Shown piece by piece: positions 1-7,959 of a stretch of DNA of 64,000 nucleotides. The DNA is taken from contig JAIQEU010000008.1 of NCBI GenBank assembly GCA_020073665.1, positions 69,748 through 133,747 of the forward strand, in the 5' to 3' direction. Under the pieces are notes generated by a model. It searched no databases, was not told the DNA's origin, and worked only from the letters and a program-made list of their open reading frames with translations. This stretch comes from Terriglobia bacterium (lineage in GTDB: Bacteria > Acidobacteriota > Terriglobia > Terriglobales > Acidobacteriaceae). Both the position numbers and the translations under genes were made by a program. Positions within the stretch are counted from its first letter, which is position 1. The number at the start of each line of letters is the position of its first letter.

Positions 1-449
1 AGAAGCACCCGGCGATCTTCATCATCGGCATCGGCTGGCCGCTGAAAGACGGCTACCCGCACGAGATGCGCGCCGCCGACTACGACGACTGGGTCACCGA
101 CACCCACGACCAGACCGGCAAAGACACCCACGGCCTGAACGGCGACATCCTGGTCTGGAACCACGTGACCAAGCGCCGCCATGAACTGACCTCCATGGGC
201 ATCCGCGTGACCGCGCAGACCTTGAAGAAACAGCTGGAGCTGTCGAACCAGCTCGACTTCATGAAGCTGCCCTATCACAAGGCGATTCTGAACGACCAGA
301 TTCCGCTTTCCATTGGCGGAGGCATCGGCCAATCCCGCACCCTGATGCTGCTGCTGAAGAAAGCCCACCTGGGCGAAGTCAGTGTCACCGTGTGGCCAAA
401 GATCCTGAAAGAGATCTGCGCCAAGAAGAACATCTTCGTTCTGGAGTAA
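1..449 (+). CDS. asnA: Aspartate--ammonia ligase, C-terminal part
   Basis: The frame is open from the left edge (first full codon at base 3) to TAA at 447-449, giving about 148 residues. It matches the C-terminal half of the class II synthetase-like asparagine synthetase AsnA, which makes asparagine from aspartate, ammonia and ATP in the cytoplasm. Recognisable stretches are the segment around IGWPLKDGYPHEMRAADYDD, LNGDILVW followed by the RRHELTSMGIRV segment, and the late glycine-rich SIGGGIGQSR motif typical of class II aminoacyl-tRNA-synthetase folds. The N-terminus lies outside the window. A strong hairpin with a T-run follows the stop, so this is probably the last gene of its transcript. 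Identification is confident from the conserved C-terminal motifs. Confidence 0.93.
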   Translation, partial: KHPAIFIIGIGWPLKDGYPHEMRAADYDDWVTDTHDQTGKDTHGLNGDILVWNHVTKRRHELTSMGIRVTAQTLKKQLELSNQLDFMKLPYHKAILNDQIPLSIGGGIGQSRTLMLLLKKAHLGEVSVTVWPKILKEICAKKNIFVLE

Positions 450-461
450 TCCAGCTCTCGA

Positions 462-509
462 GGGTTCCCCGCCCTTTTCGCGTTCGTCGCGACAGGGTGG
501 GGATTTTTG
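462..509 (+). terminator. Intrinsic terminator of asnA, made from a palindromic repeat
   Basis: A long imperfect hairpin (left arm from about 467, loop near 482-487, right arm to 502) ends in a run of G and is followed by ATTTTTG at 503-509. It lies 13 bases after the asnA stop. The same palindrome recurs at 1187-1231 and 4151-4195, so a dispersed repeat appears to serve as the terminator here. Confidence 0.65.
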
Positions 510-550
510 TCTCGGTACACGATGAACCGTCAGCGCCCGCTCTTTTCGCT

Positions 551-580
551 ACAAAAAGTAAGGCGGGCTTTCGCCCGCCT
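551..580 (-). terminator. Intrinsic terminator for the small secreted protein gene
   Basis: A perfect 8-bp stem with a four-base loop (AGGCGGGC, TTTC, GCCCGCCT at 561-580) is followed on the minus strand by TTACTTTTTG. It sits 21 bases beyond the stop codon at 602. Confidence 0.75.
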
Positions 581-601
581 GCGTATACCTCCCGGCCTAA
601 C

Positions 602-979
602 CTACTGGCCGGTGGACGACTGGGTTTCACCGAACACCAGCGACACCCCGCGCTTAGCGAAGTCAATCCGCTCGACCATCCTGGTGCCGTTATCTTGCAC
701 CCTCAAATGGACCTCGTCCCGGGCGGAAGGCGCATTCTGCTGCACCAGGTTCGCCGTACTCGTTGCTACTACCTTCTTACCTCGCAGGATTTTCACCTGC
801 ACGGAAGGCCCCGAGCCCTCCCATTGCACGGTGTAGTCTCCGGCCTTGATGGGTTGCGAGCCGACCTGCGAAATCGCGCTCAGCGTAATGTTTCCCTGGT
901 TTGTCTCCGCCGCCTGGGCCACTAACACCAGTGACACAGCCAGCGTCATCGCCAATGCAACATTCTTCCAGAACTTCAT
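602..979 (-). CDS. Small secreted protein, unknown function
   Basis: The predicted protein has 125 residues. It starts at ATG 979, chosen because an AAAGGA ribosome site lies a few bases upstream; an in-frame upstream ATG would add 18 unlikely residues. The N-terminus is a signal peptide (basic MKFWKN, hydrophobic core, AQA cleavage region). The mature part (about 100 residues) has beta-rich segments such as AGDYTVQWEG and VQVKILRGKKVVAT, then DEVHLRVQDNG. This resembles small acidobacterial periplasmic proteins of unknown role. The gene stands alone between asnA (convergent) and a repeat-bearing spacer, and it has its own terminator. Function is not recognised. Confidence 0.7.
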   Translation of the reverse strand: MKFWKNVALAMTLAVSLVLVAQAAETNQGNITLSAISQVGSQPIKAGDYTVQWEGSGPSVQVKILRGKKVVATSTANLVQQNAPSARDEVHLRVQDNGTRMVERIDFAKRGVSLVFGETQSSTGQ

Positions 980-1244
980 ACGCCAATCCTTTCTAAGTAT
1001 GGTTTCAACGGGATGTGACCACAAACTGCGCACCCACGCACTCCGGCGCGGACCACCGCGTCAGCTTGCGATGTCTGTAATTACGGGCTCTTCGCTCTTG
1101 GATGCGCCGGCCATCCACACGATTCACATTTACAGCCATCAATACAACTTTTTTACAACTCGCAAGGCAAACCATTGATGAATCGGTGGTGCCACACCCG
1201 TGTCGTGTTTTGTGCGACCGGGGTGGGGGGGTTTTGTTTAATGG
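980..1244. other. Spacer upstream of the secreted protein gene, no gene seen
   Basis: No frame here carries a ribosome site or a recognisable product. It holds the 5' region of the minus-strand secreted gene and, at its right end, one copy of a palindromic repeat. Confidence 0.5.
1187..1239 (+). repeat. Palindromic repeat, family 2, copy 2
   Basis: GGTGCCACACCC is followed by a short loop region and then GCGACCGGGGTGGGG, with TTTTGTTT after it. It matches the hairpins at 462-503 and 4151-4195 in order and wording: GGTGCC/CCCGCCC arm, GTCGCGTT-like loop entry, GCGACAGGGTGGG arm. This copy is the most diverged. Confidence 0.55.
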
Positions 1245-1543
1245 TCAGAAAGCCATGGCGGTCTCCATTGGGAGTGGAATCTCGGCACAGGCCTCGATGT
1301 GCTCGATGATTTTCTCTGCGACGGGCTTTCCCCGAAGCAGATGCCAGGCTTCTTTGTAGCGTCCAAATTTGGAGCGGAGTCTGGGGCGGAGGAAGAGAGC
1401 GCTGTGGCCGCGGGTTCGCGCTTCGGGGACGATGTACCAAATGTCCTCGGGGATGATGTAGATGGCGACGAAGTCGAAGGCGTTCTCGGCGTAGGCGCGG
1501 CGCTGGGCGCCGCGGACCTGGACAATCCGATTGGGCTGTAATA
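1245..1543 (-). pseudogene. C-terminal remnant of a PD-(D/E)XK-like (intron-endonuclease-type) protein
   Basis: Read on the minus strand, the last about 95 residues before TGA at 1245-1247 contain RIVQVRGAQRRAYAENAFD, then FVAIYIIPEDIWYIVPEA, then a KFGRYKEAWHLLRGK tail. That order (QV strand, FDFVAxYIIPEDxWYIVP, then YxEAWHLL) is characteristic of a small acidobacterial family related to group I intron-associated PD-(D/E)XK nucleases. The N-terminal catalytic part is missing: upstream of about 1543 the reading frame continues only as antisense of the neighbouring helicase fragment. The break is sharp, which points to a rearrangement that joined two gene pieces head to head. It is probably non-functional. 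The family assignment is from memory of the motif pattern. Confidence 0.55.
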
Positions 1544-2446
1544 GTGGCGTTGATCGGGGGTGGTCAGGAGATAAATCGGGGCGAGGCTGGACTTGCGGAA
1601 TGGGGACGGGCGCTCGCGCGTTTTCCGCGTTGGCGAGTCTGCGCATCCCCGAACGTACTGAGCCCGGACAGCGCCGTCGGATTCCGCCTTTTTGAAACGG
1701 CGAATGACCCTCGCGTAGATCGAATTGTCGAGGTTGCAGCCCTGCATCTAAGTGTTTGCACGAGGTCGATTCGAGCGCAGCAGATTTCGGACTGGGTAGA
1801 TTCTGTATTATCTGGCCGAAGTTCTGAGGCCGCGCAGATCGCACGCACTTTTGATGCTAAGCCGACGATCACGCGAAGTCTCACGACCGCGAAGCAGTGG
1901 CTAAGTGCAAATCGGCGAGGGCAGACCCGCTCAGGGTTGGTCACAAGCGCCTCGGCAATGCGCCTTCGCGCAGACGGCTTGGAGCCGGGGTTCGATTTTC
2001 AGCAACGATTCGATTGGGAACACTGGTTTCTCGATTTCCATGACTGCACTCAGCCTGCTTGTGATCACAAATACTGCAACGATGTCCGTGCAAGTTCAAA
2101 ATTGGAGGTTGCAGCAACTCAGTTCAAAATTCAAGGCTTGGAACTAGATTGGGTCGGGCTATGCTGGGGAGAGGATCTAGCGTGGGACGGCGCGAAATGG
2201 GTCTGTCGTAGGTTCAATAATAAACGGTGGAAAGCGATCAAAGCGACCGATCAACGCCGATTAAGCTACTTGGTCAATGCCTACCGCGTTCTGATGACCC
2301 GCGCTCGACAGGGCATGGTAATTTACGTCCCACAGCCGGGAAAGGATGACGCAACTCGTTTGCATCGCGAACTCGATCTCACCGCAGAGTTCCTCGTCAC
2401 TTGCGGTGCAATCCCCGTTCGCGGCTATCCTGCGGTCGATCCGTAA
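1541..2446 (+). pseudogene. C-terminal fragment of a DUF2075 (Schlafen group 3-like) DNA/RNA helicase
   Basis: About 300 residues are open, beginning with IVALIGGGQEINRGEAGLAEW, which in complete proteins lies in the middle of the helicase core after the Walker B region. Later conserved segments are the ALHLSVCTRSIRAQQIS region, TAKQWLSANRRG, ATQFKIQGLELDWVGLCWG, and YRVLMTRARQGMVIYVPQPG, the last being the SF1-type motif VI equivalent. The Walker A half is absent, and the sequence joins directly to an inverted nuclease remnant at about 1541. With no P-loop it cannot act as an ATPase, so it is called a truncated relic. DUF2075 proteins are common in mobile and defence regions. Confidence 0.7.
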
Positions 2447-2520
2447 GCTCGGGAACCGTCTCGGGCAAAGCACAAATGGAGCAGCTCGCGCCAACCCGTT
2501 ACCCCTAGCCACTATCCGAC

Positions 2521-3462
2521 TCACGTCCGTGCGAGGTGTGGCTTGACGGCTTTCACCAATCTGTCCATCGCGCCAATCATGGCATCCTCAATGACCTGCC
2601 ATTTAGACTCGTCCGTCAGGCCGCCTTCTTTGAGGGTGTAACGAAGGCGACAAGCGCGCTTGTCGTCCAACCGCTCCCAAGACAAGGCTGAGCAGAACGA
2701 CTTCTCGATCTCCTGCTTCTTCTCAAAAAGACCGTCGAATATACGCTTGTTTTCGTCCTTTTCCCCGGTGTCAACGTAAAGCTCTACAGCCGTCTCTTCC
2801 GTCATCCACACGACGTAGTTGAAACTGATTCCCGATTGAACACCGGCGCCTGCGGAAATATACGAGTCTTTGGTTGGCGACCGCTGAGCGTGAAGTAGAA
2901 CTCCCCTCTGTTTGGCGCGTTCCAGGAGTTGCTCCCAAAACCTCAACCGAAGAATATGGCGCTCGGCCAACTCCTTCTTCTCCTTCCCGAAACTCTTCGC
3001 CTCCGCACTTGGACCGACGATAACCGTGAAGAGAGGGGCAGCAGCGTCGTGGCCAGCGATCCTGTAAGCCGCAAGCCGTACGAGATAGAAGGCAATGTTG
3101 TCAGGAGTGATCTCGTTCAACCATTGGATCGCGCGGATGTGCTCAGGCCGAGGAGCGGTCGAAACCCAAATAGCGGCTTTTGCGTCTAGATTAGTGAGGT
3201 AGGTCAGGACTTTACCAAGGTGGTCGTGGTTGGTCGCCTCAAGCTGGTTCTCGATAATCACCCGATCCCCGTTCTCGTCCTCAGCCACGAGATCGCACTG
3301 AAAATCTCCTGCCAGAAGCTCCCTCTTCGGGTCGGACAGTTGCACTCCAATGGCCTCGGACAGCACGTCTAGATTCGCTTCAAGCCATGCGGAAAAACCT
3401 CTCTCTTCGTGCTTCCAAAGCTCACGTATTGCTACAGGCTCAAGTCTTCCGATGTTTGACAC
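2521..3462 (-). CDS. DUF4268 domain protein with PD-(D/E)XK-like N-terminal nuclease fold
   Basis: The product has 313 residues. The start chosen is GTG 3462, because GAGGAG lies 7 bases upstream; a longer frame to 3519 would add 19 residues without support. Residues 51-90 carry the nuclease-like core: D57 in GDFQCDLVAED, then E71 and Q73 in RVIIENQLE, then NHDHLGKVLTYL, a pattern seen in DUF4268/DUF91-like proteins where the usual lysine of ExK is changed. The DUF4268 region follows (about 150-310), including FWEQLLERAK, FNYVVWMTEETAVELYVDTG and a helical C-terminus. It may be a standalone endonuclease or defence-type protein; the biochemical role is unproven. It is the only intact gene in this accessory patch. 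Confidence 0.75.
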   Translation of the reverse strand: MSNIGRLEPVAIRELWKHEERGFSAWLEANLDVLSEAIGVQLSDPKRELLAGDFQCDLVAEDENGDRVIIENQLEATNHDHLGKVLTYLTNLDAKAAIWVSTAPRPEHIRAIQWLNEITPDNIAFYLVRLAAYRIAGHDAAAPLFTVIVGPSAEAKSFGKEKKELAERHILRLRFWEQLLERAKQRGVLLHAQRSPTKDSYISAGAGVQSGISFNYVVWMTEETAVELYVDTGEKDENKRIFDGLFEKKQEIEKSFCSALSWERLDDKRACRLRYTLKEGGLTDESKWQVIEDAMIGAMDRLVKAVKPHLART

Positions 3463-3589
3463 TGTGTCGCTCCTCTGGCCACTGAGAAAGAGCGTACAAG
3501 CCACCCCCAACAGATACAAGCTCCGCGAATGATGAGCGGCCTAGCGCGTGCACGGCTCCTGCACACGACCAACGGCCCACGCCCCTCCT

Positions 3590-3629
3590 ACGCAACAAAG
3601 AAGGCCCCCAACCCAAGCCGGAGGCCTTC
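3590..3629 (-). terminator. Terminator of the Asp/His/Arg-rich secreted protein gene
   Basis: GAAGGCC (3600-3606) pairs with GGCCTTC (3623-3629); on the minus strand the hairpin runs into TTCTTTGTTG. It lies 40 bases past the stop at 3670. Confidence 0.6.
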
Positions 3630-3669
3630 CTTTCACCCTCTTTAACTAACCTGTTCCCGAAACCGGTCT

Positions 3670-4029
3670 CTAGTGATGATCGTCCCGGTCATGGTCCCGA
3701 TCATGGTCATCGCGATCGTGGTCACGATCCCAGTCGCGATCGGTATGCCAACGCTTCTCCTGGCCATTCCACCATCCGTGATACCGGTTCCAGCAGCGTT
3801 CCCGCTCCGCGTTCAGGTTTCGTCGCTGTTGGTCGGCCTGATGGCTGCGCTCGCCGTGTTTGCGAATCGCCTGGTCCAGCCTGGATTCCGCGCGCTCCAC
3901 TTTTTCCTGGCACTCCCGGTGGTCGTCCGCGTCGGCGTACGCCCGCGGCATGCTCACCAGCATCGCCCCACCTAGCGCCGTCGTCATTGCCGCCGATACC
4001 GCAAGTCTCTGAAGGTTTCGTAGTTTCAT
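3670..4029 (-). CDS. Small secreted protein with coiled coil and Asp/His/Arg tail
   Basis: The predicted protein has 119 residues, starting at ATG 4029 with AGGAGGG upstream. Residues 1-33 form a signal peptide ending in the RAYADA region. A charged helix follows (about 36-80, with ECQEKVERAESRLDQAIRKH and QADQQRRNLNAERERC) and looks coiled-coil forming. The last about 25 residues are a low-complexity run of D, R and H in DRD/HDRDD units. Such tails may bind metal or stay disordered; no enzymatic motif is visible. Similar small periplasmic proteins occur in acidobacteria. It is monocistronic, with its own terminator. Function is unknown. Confidence 0.7.
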   Translation of the reverse strand: MKLRNLQRLAVSAAMTTALGGAMLVSMPRAYADADDHRECQEKVERAESRLDQAIRKHGERSHQADQQRRNLNAERERCWNRYHGWWNGQEKRWHTDRDWDRDHDRDDHDRDHDRDDHH

Positions 4030-4150
4030 GCCACCCTCCTCGTCCGAATTCGGACCAAACTACTTGGATTAAGAATTGTAGGTCCAAGTTGCCTTCCCAC
4101 TCCATCTGTTGTGCTTTCAGTATCAATCACTTCGAGGGCGTTCCGTCAGA

Positions 4151-4195
4151 GGGTGCCCCGTCCGGGTCGCGTTCTTTGCGACAGGGTGGGCAACG
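4151..4195. repeat. Palindromic repeat, family 2, copy 3
   Basis: GGGTGCCCCGTCC, a TCGCGTTCTTTGCGA centre and CAGGGTGGGCA form a hairpin of the same design as the copies at 462-503 and 1187-1231. Confidence 0.6.
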
Positions 4196-4205
4196 CCCGC
4201 TCCAC

Positions 4206-4236
4206 CCAAATGCAAAGGGGCAGCCAAAGCCGCCCC
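4206..4236 (-). terminator. Terminator of the toxin-antitoxin operon
   Basis: GGGGCAGCC and GGC(G)GCCCC-type arms (4217-4236) form a compact hairpin; on the minus strand it is followed by TTTGCATTTG. It is almost the same wording as the hairpin at 4974-4993 behind ahcY. Confidence 0.55.
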
Positions 4237-4284
4237 GTCCTGACTGAATGCCAAGTGCTAATTGCTAGCTGCCAGTTGCAAACC

Positions 4285-4602
4285 CTAGCGGGTACCCGTG
4301 AATTCCGCCCGATCACGGACCGCTCGCGGCTTAATCCCCCTGCCAATTCCGCTGCCTTCTGCAATTCTCAGGTCGTAATCATTCTGCAGATTGAGCCAGA
4401 ACTGTGCGGGCAGACCGAAATACTTCCCCAGGCGGATGGCAGTGTCAGCGCTGATGGCCCGGTCTCCGCGGACGACTTCATAGATGCCGGGGAAAGTGAG
4501 GGCCTTCGCCAGTTCATACGCACTCACGCCCATGGGCTCCATGAACTCGGTCTTGAGAATTTCTCCCGGGTGGACCGCAAAGACCTTTCTTGATCTGGCC
4601 AT
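4285..4602 (-). CDS. higA: HigA-type antitoxin (XRE helix-turn-helix)
   Basis: The predicted protein has 105 residues. It shows the HigA/VapI signature: HPGEILKTEFMEPMGVSAYELAKAL as the first helix pair, a GIYEVVRGDRAISADTAIRLGKYFG helix-turn-helix, and FWLNLQNDYDL. It should neutralise the upstream-encoded toxin by direct binding and repress the shared promoter. It follows the toxin gene by 13 bases on the minus strand, which is the toxin-first order usual for HigBA. The C-terminal 25 residues are basic and less conserved. The family call is confident; activity of the pair is inferred from intact frames and context. Confidence 0.88.
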   Translation of the reverse strand: MARSRKVFAVHPGEILKTEFMEPMGVSAYELAKALTFPGIYEVVRGDRAISADTAIRLGKYFGLPAQFWLNLQNDYDLRIAEGSGIGRGIKPRAVRDRAEFTGTR

Positions 4603-4615
4603 AGTGACTCCGGTG

Positions 4616-4897
4616 CTAGTGGTAATCCACGATCTCTACGTCAAAAGCATTTCCGTCCCGCCATAGGAAACAAACACGATATTGATCGTTCACTCGAATG
4701 CTGTGTTGTCCGGCGCGATCTCCACGGAGGGCTTCCAGTTGGTTCCCTGGTGGCACCTTTAAATTGTCGAGCCCAACCGCCGCGTTCAAAATGGCGAGTT
4801 TCTTGAACGCCCTTCGCTGCAGATCAACCGGAAGACGGCGGCTCTTGCCCGAGTGCCACAGCCTTTCCGTTTCCCTGTCACCGAAACTCACGATCAT
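4616..4897 (-). CDS. higB: HigB/RelE-type mRNA interferase toxin
   Basis: The predicted protein has 93 residues when started at MIVSFGDRETERLWHSGKS (ATG 4897), which matches the family start; an upstream in-frame start would add 12 residues. The RelE-fold features are an N-terminal strand (IVSF), a helix with GKSRRLP and the LQRRAFKKLAILNAA segment, then GNQLEALRGDRAGQHSIRVNDQYRVCF, the core of HigB toxins in which Arg, Tyr and the downstream His act in RNA cleavage. It should cut mRNA at the ribosome. It precedes the higA antitoxin by 13 bases. Confidence 0.88.
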   Translation of the reverse strand: MIVSFGDRETERLWHSGKSRRLPVDLQRRAFKKLAILNAAVGLDNLKVPPGNQLEALRGDRAGQHSIRVNDQYRVCFLWRDGNAFDVEIVDYH

Positions 4898-4962
4898 TCG
4901 CCTTATACTAACGCGACGCGGTACTACTGTCAAGCGTTACTATGGTGACGGGAGTACGCTCC

Positions 4963-4994
4963 CAAAAGCAAAAGGGACAGCCGAAGCCGCCCCC
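4963..4994 (-). terminator. Terminator downstream of ahcY
   Basis: On the minus strand GGGCGGC, a TTCG loop and GCTGTCC (4974-4993) form a UUCG-capped stem followed by CTTTTGCTTTT, 34 bases after the ahcY stop. Confidence 0.75.
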
Positions 4995-5026
4995 GTTGGG
5001 AATTTGCTAATTGCTAGTTGCTGCCT

Positions 5027-6304
5027 CTACGTTCCCTCACTCCACCCCGCCAGATATTCTTCCTGCTCGGGAGTCAAGCGATCAATCTTTATCCCCATGG
5101 ACTCGAGTTTCAGCTTGGCTACTCGCTTGTCCAGTTCTTCGGGGACGCGGTACACGGTCTTCTCCAGCGTCTTGTAATTCTTGACCATGTATTCGACCGA
5201 CAGCGCCTGGTCGGCGAAGCTCATGTCCATGACCGAAGCGGGATGCCCTTCGGCCGCAGACAGGTTGATGAGGCGGCCTTCGCCCAGCAGGTTGATCTTG
5301 CGTCCGTCTTTCAGCGAATACTCTTCGACGAAGGTCCGCGTAGTGCGCTTGGACGACGACATCTTTTCCAGCGCGGGAATGTCGATTTCCACGTTGAAGT
5401 GGCCTGAGTTGGAAATGATCGCGCCATCTTTCATCACGTCGAAGTGGTCTTTGGTGAGCACGTTCTTGTTGCCGGTCACGGTGCAGAACACGTCGCCAAT
5501 CTTGGCGGCTTCGTTCATTGACATCACGCGGAAACCGTCCATCACGGCTTCCAGCGCCTTCGTCGGATCAACTTCGGTGATGATGACTTCGGCCCCGGCG
5601 CCACGTGCCCGGCTCGCCAGCCCGCGTCCGCACCAGCCGTAGCCGGCCACGATGAATTTCGATCCTGCCAGCAGGAAGTTGGTGGCGCGGATGATGCCGT
5701 CAATGGTTGACTGCCCGGTGCCGTAGCGATTATCGAACAGGTGCTTAGTGTCGGCATCGTTCACCGCCACGATCGGGTAGCGCAGCACGCCTTCCTTCGC
5801 CATGGCGCGCAGCCGGATGACCCCGGTGGTGGTCTCTTCGGTGCCGCCAATCACGCCGTCAAGCGCGTCCTGCCGCTTGGTGTGCAGCACCGACACCAGG
5901 TCGGCGCCGTCATCCATGGTGATGTGCGGCTTGTGGTCGATGGCCGCCAGGATGTGGCTGTAATAGGTGTCGTTGTCCTCGCCCTTGATGGCGAACACGG
6001 GAACGTTGTGGTCGCGCACCAGGCTGGCGGCAACGTCGTCCTGCGTAGAAAGCGGGTTCGACGCGCACAGCGCGACATCGGCCCCGCCATCGCGCAGACA
6101 GATCGCGAGGTTCGCAGTCTCGGCGGTCACGTGCAGGCACGCCGACACCCGGATGCCCTTCAGGGGCTGGTTCTTGATGAATTCCTTGCGGATAATCTGG
6201 AGAACCTTCATCGACTGGTTGGCCCAGTCAATGCGCTTCTTCCCCAGATCGGCCAGATCGAAGTTCTTGACGTCAGAACTCACTTGCGTCGGTGTAGTCG
6301 ACAT
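5027..6304 (-). CDS. ahcY: Adenosylhomocysteinase
   Basis: The product has 425 residues and starts at ATG 6304 with CAGGAGA upstream. It is an NAD-dependent cytoplasmic enzyme that splits S-adenosylhomocysteine into homocysteine and adenosine, removing the product inhibitor of methyltransferases. Visible family segments are [45 protein letters not shown], the [12 protein letters not shown] active-site region, [11 protein letters not shown], the NAD loop [15 protein letters not shown] near residue 220, [19 protein letters not shown] and a C-terminal [13 protein letters not shown]. The length fits the short bacterial/archaeal form that lacks the 40-residue insertion. metK lies upstream on the same strand, 244 bases away across a hairpin cluster, so the two methyl-cycle genes are neighbours but perhaps separate transcripts. 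Confidence 0.96.
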   Translation of the reverse strand: MSTTPTQVSSDVKNFDLADLGKKRIDWANQSMKVLQIIRKEFIKNQPLKGIRVSACLHVTAETANLAICLRDGGADVALCASNPLSTQDDVAASLVRDHNVPVFAIKGEDNDTYYSHILAAIDHKPHITMDDGADLVSVLHTKRQDALDGVIGGTEETTTGVIRLRAMAKEGVLRYPIVAVNDADTKHLFDNRYGTGQSTIDGIIRATNFLLAGSKFIVAGYGWCGRGLASRARGAGAEVIITEVDPTKALEAVMDGFRVMSMNEAAKIGDVFCTVTGNKNVLTKDHFDVMKDGAIISNSGHFNVEIDIPALEKMSSSKRTTRTFVEEYSLKDGRKINLLGEGRLINLSAAEGHPASVMDMSFADQALSVEYMVKNYKTLEKTVYRVPEELDKRVAKLKLESMGIKIDRLTPEQEEYLAGWSEGT

Positions 6305-6445
6305 ACTTCTCCTGTGGCGCGTTTAGAAATTTTGATTGCGATCGATCGCTACGAATTACCGTACGAATCAAGGATACAGGAAACCCGGGGAGGTTCGTTC
6401 CTGCGTGAGCAGCTTGGTCTTGCTTTTAAGCTCTTGCTTTGAAAG

Positions 6446-6542
6446 GGCGCGACTTCAGTCGCGCCGTCAAGCCCCAGATTTGCGAAGGGCACGGCTTTAG
6501 CCGTGCCACTCCGCGTCAAAAGAACAGGGGGCTTTAGCCCCC
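6446..6542. repeat. Cluster of three CTTYAG-centred palindromes between metK and ahcY
   Basis: Three perfect hairpins share the centre CTT(C/T)AG but differ in stem: 6446-6465 (GGCGCGA arm), 6488-6507 (GGCACGG arm) and 6527-6542 (GGGGG arm). The last, read on the minus strand, is followed by TGTTCTTTTG and lies just behind metK, so it could terminate metK. Shared centres with different stems suggest a repeat family under selection for pairing, not one copied stem. Confidence 0.7.
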
Positions 6543-6548
6543 GAGTGG

Positions 6549-7733
6549 CTAATGCTTTACCGCGTGCCCCGCCGGCTCACGCAATCCGGCATCGCTCGCC
6601 AGACGGGCCGCCTTGTGGGTGCCTTCCCAGGTGAAATCCGGATCACTGCGCCCGAAGTGTCCATAAGCAGCAGTCTTTTCGTAGATCGGCCGCCGCAAGT
6701 TCAGAGAATCAATAATGCTCTTGGGCGTCAGCTTGAAGTGCGTGCGGACCAGATCCTGAATCAGCCCGTTGTTTACCTTGCCGGTGCCGAACGTGTCCAC
6801 CAGCACACTCACCGGTTCGGCCACGCCGATGGCATAGGCCAACTGCACCTCGCAACGGTCCGCCAACCCGGCCGCGACAATGTTTTTCGCAATATGACGC
6901 GCCATGTACGCCGCCGAGCGATCTACCTTGGTCGGATCCTTGCCGCTGAACGCCCCGCCGCCATGACGCCCCATGCCGCCGTAGGTATCGACGATGATCT
7001 TGCGCCCGGTCAGACCGGTATCGCCCATGGGCCCGCCAATCACGAAGCGCCCGGTAGGATTGATGTGGTACTTGGTATCCGCATCCAGCAGGTTGCCCGG
7101 AATGGTCGCCTGAATCACATGCTTCAAGATGTCGCTGCGCAACTCGTCGTTGGTAACGGTCTCGGCATGCTGCGTCGAAATGACAACCGCATCCACCCGC
7201 ATAGGTTTTTTGTGCTCGTCATATTCGACAGTGACTTGCGACTTCCCATCCGGCCGCAAATAAGGCAACTTGCCATGCTTGCGCACTTCCGCAAGCCGCA
7301 TAGTCAGCTTATGCGCCAAGGAAATAGGCATCGGCATCAATTCCGGCGTCTCATTACAAGCAAACCCAAACATCATTCCCTGGTCGCCGGCGCCTCCGGT
7401 GTCTACGCCCATGGCGATGTCGCCGGACTGCTTGTTGATGCTGGAAATCACGGCGCAGGTGTTGGAGTCGAATCCGTAGAGGGCGTTGTCGTAGCCGATG
7501 GAGGAGATGGTACCGCGCACCAGGCTCTGGAAATCCACGTAAGCCTTGGTGGTAATTTCACCCGCAATCACCACCAGGCCGGTGGCGGTGAGAGTTTCGC
7601 AGGCGACGCGGCTCATGGGATCTTCGGCCAGGCAGGCGTCGAGAATAGCGTCGGAAATCTGGTCGGCGATCTTATCGGGATGGCCCTCAGTCACAGATTC
7701 GGACGTGAACAGATAACGATTTCTGGATGACAA
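6549..7733 (-). CDS. metK: S-adenosylmethionine synthetase
   Basis: The product has 394 residues. The start is TTG 7733, supported by AAGGAG spaced about 9 bases away and by the conserved start [20 protein letters not shown]. The enzyme makes S-adenosylmethionine from methionine and ATP. Motifs in order are [16 protein letters not shown] (residues 17-32), GYD around 78, the [18 protein letters not shown]-binding hexapeptide region (about 112-126), [24 protein letters not shown], and the P-loop-like [19 protein letters not shown]. The length is normal. It is upstream of ahcY and downstream of rodZ on the same strand. No SAM riboswitch could be recognised in the 226-base leader. Confidence 0.97.
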   Translation of the reverse strand: MSSRNRYLFTSESVTEGHPDKIADQISDAILDACLAEDPMSRVACETLTATGLVVIAGEITTKAYVDFQSLVRGTISSIGYDNALYGFDSNTCAVISSINKQSGDIAMGVDTGGAGDQGMMFGFACNETPELMPMPISLAHKLTMRLAEVRKHGKLPYLRPDGKSQVTVEYDEHKKPMRVDAVVISTQHAETVTNDELRSDILKHVIQATIPGNLLDADTKYHINPTGRFVIGGPMGDTGLTGRKIIVDTYGGMGRHGGGAFSGKDPTKVDRSAAYMARHIAKNIVAAGLADRCEVQLAYAIGVAEPVSVLVDTFGTGKVNNGLIQDLVRTHFKLTPKSIIDSLNLRRPIYEKTAAYGHFGRSDPDFTWEGTHKAARLASDAGLREPAGHAVKH

Positions 7734-7959
7734 AGTTAATTTCTCCTTCGGCGATCGGGAGGTTACGCCCAGCGAGAAGAACAGACCAACAACCGCCGCT
7801 CAAAGATTGTCTGGAGGCTCTAAAAACCGTATCAGAGAAGGCCATTCTGCGCAATGGTTTTGGGCCGATACGGCGCCCGGAACCAGCCAGACGAATCCGA
7901 GGAGTAGCGGGCGGGGAGTAGCTGGGGTTCAATGGCGAACCGTTCCGGTCGAAGTGCAA

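Noticed and set aside
6305-6445. SAH riboswitch before ahcY
   Set aside because: The conserved GAGGAGCGCUGC-type core was not found.
6552-7730. 392-codon open frame on the plus strand opposite metK
   Set aside because: Long antisense frames are common in GC-rich genes; the residues are low-complexity and match no family, while metK on the minus strand is certain.
7734-7959. SAM riboswitch before metK
   Set aside because: None of the known SAM-I, SAM-II or SAM-IV core motifs could be recognised in the leader.
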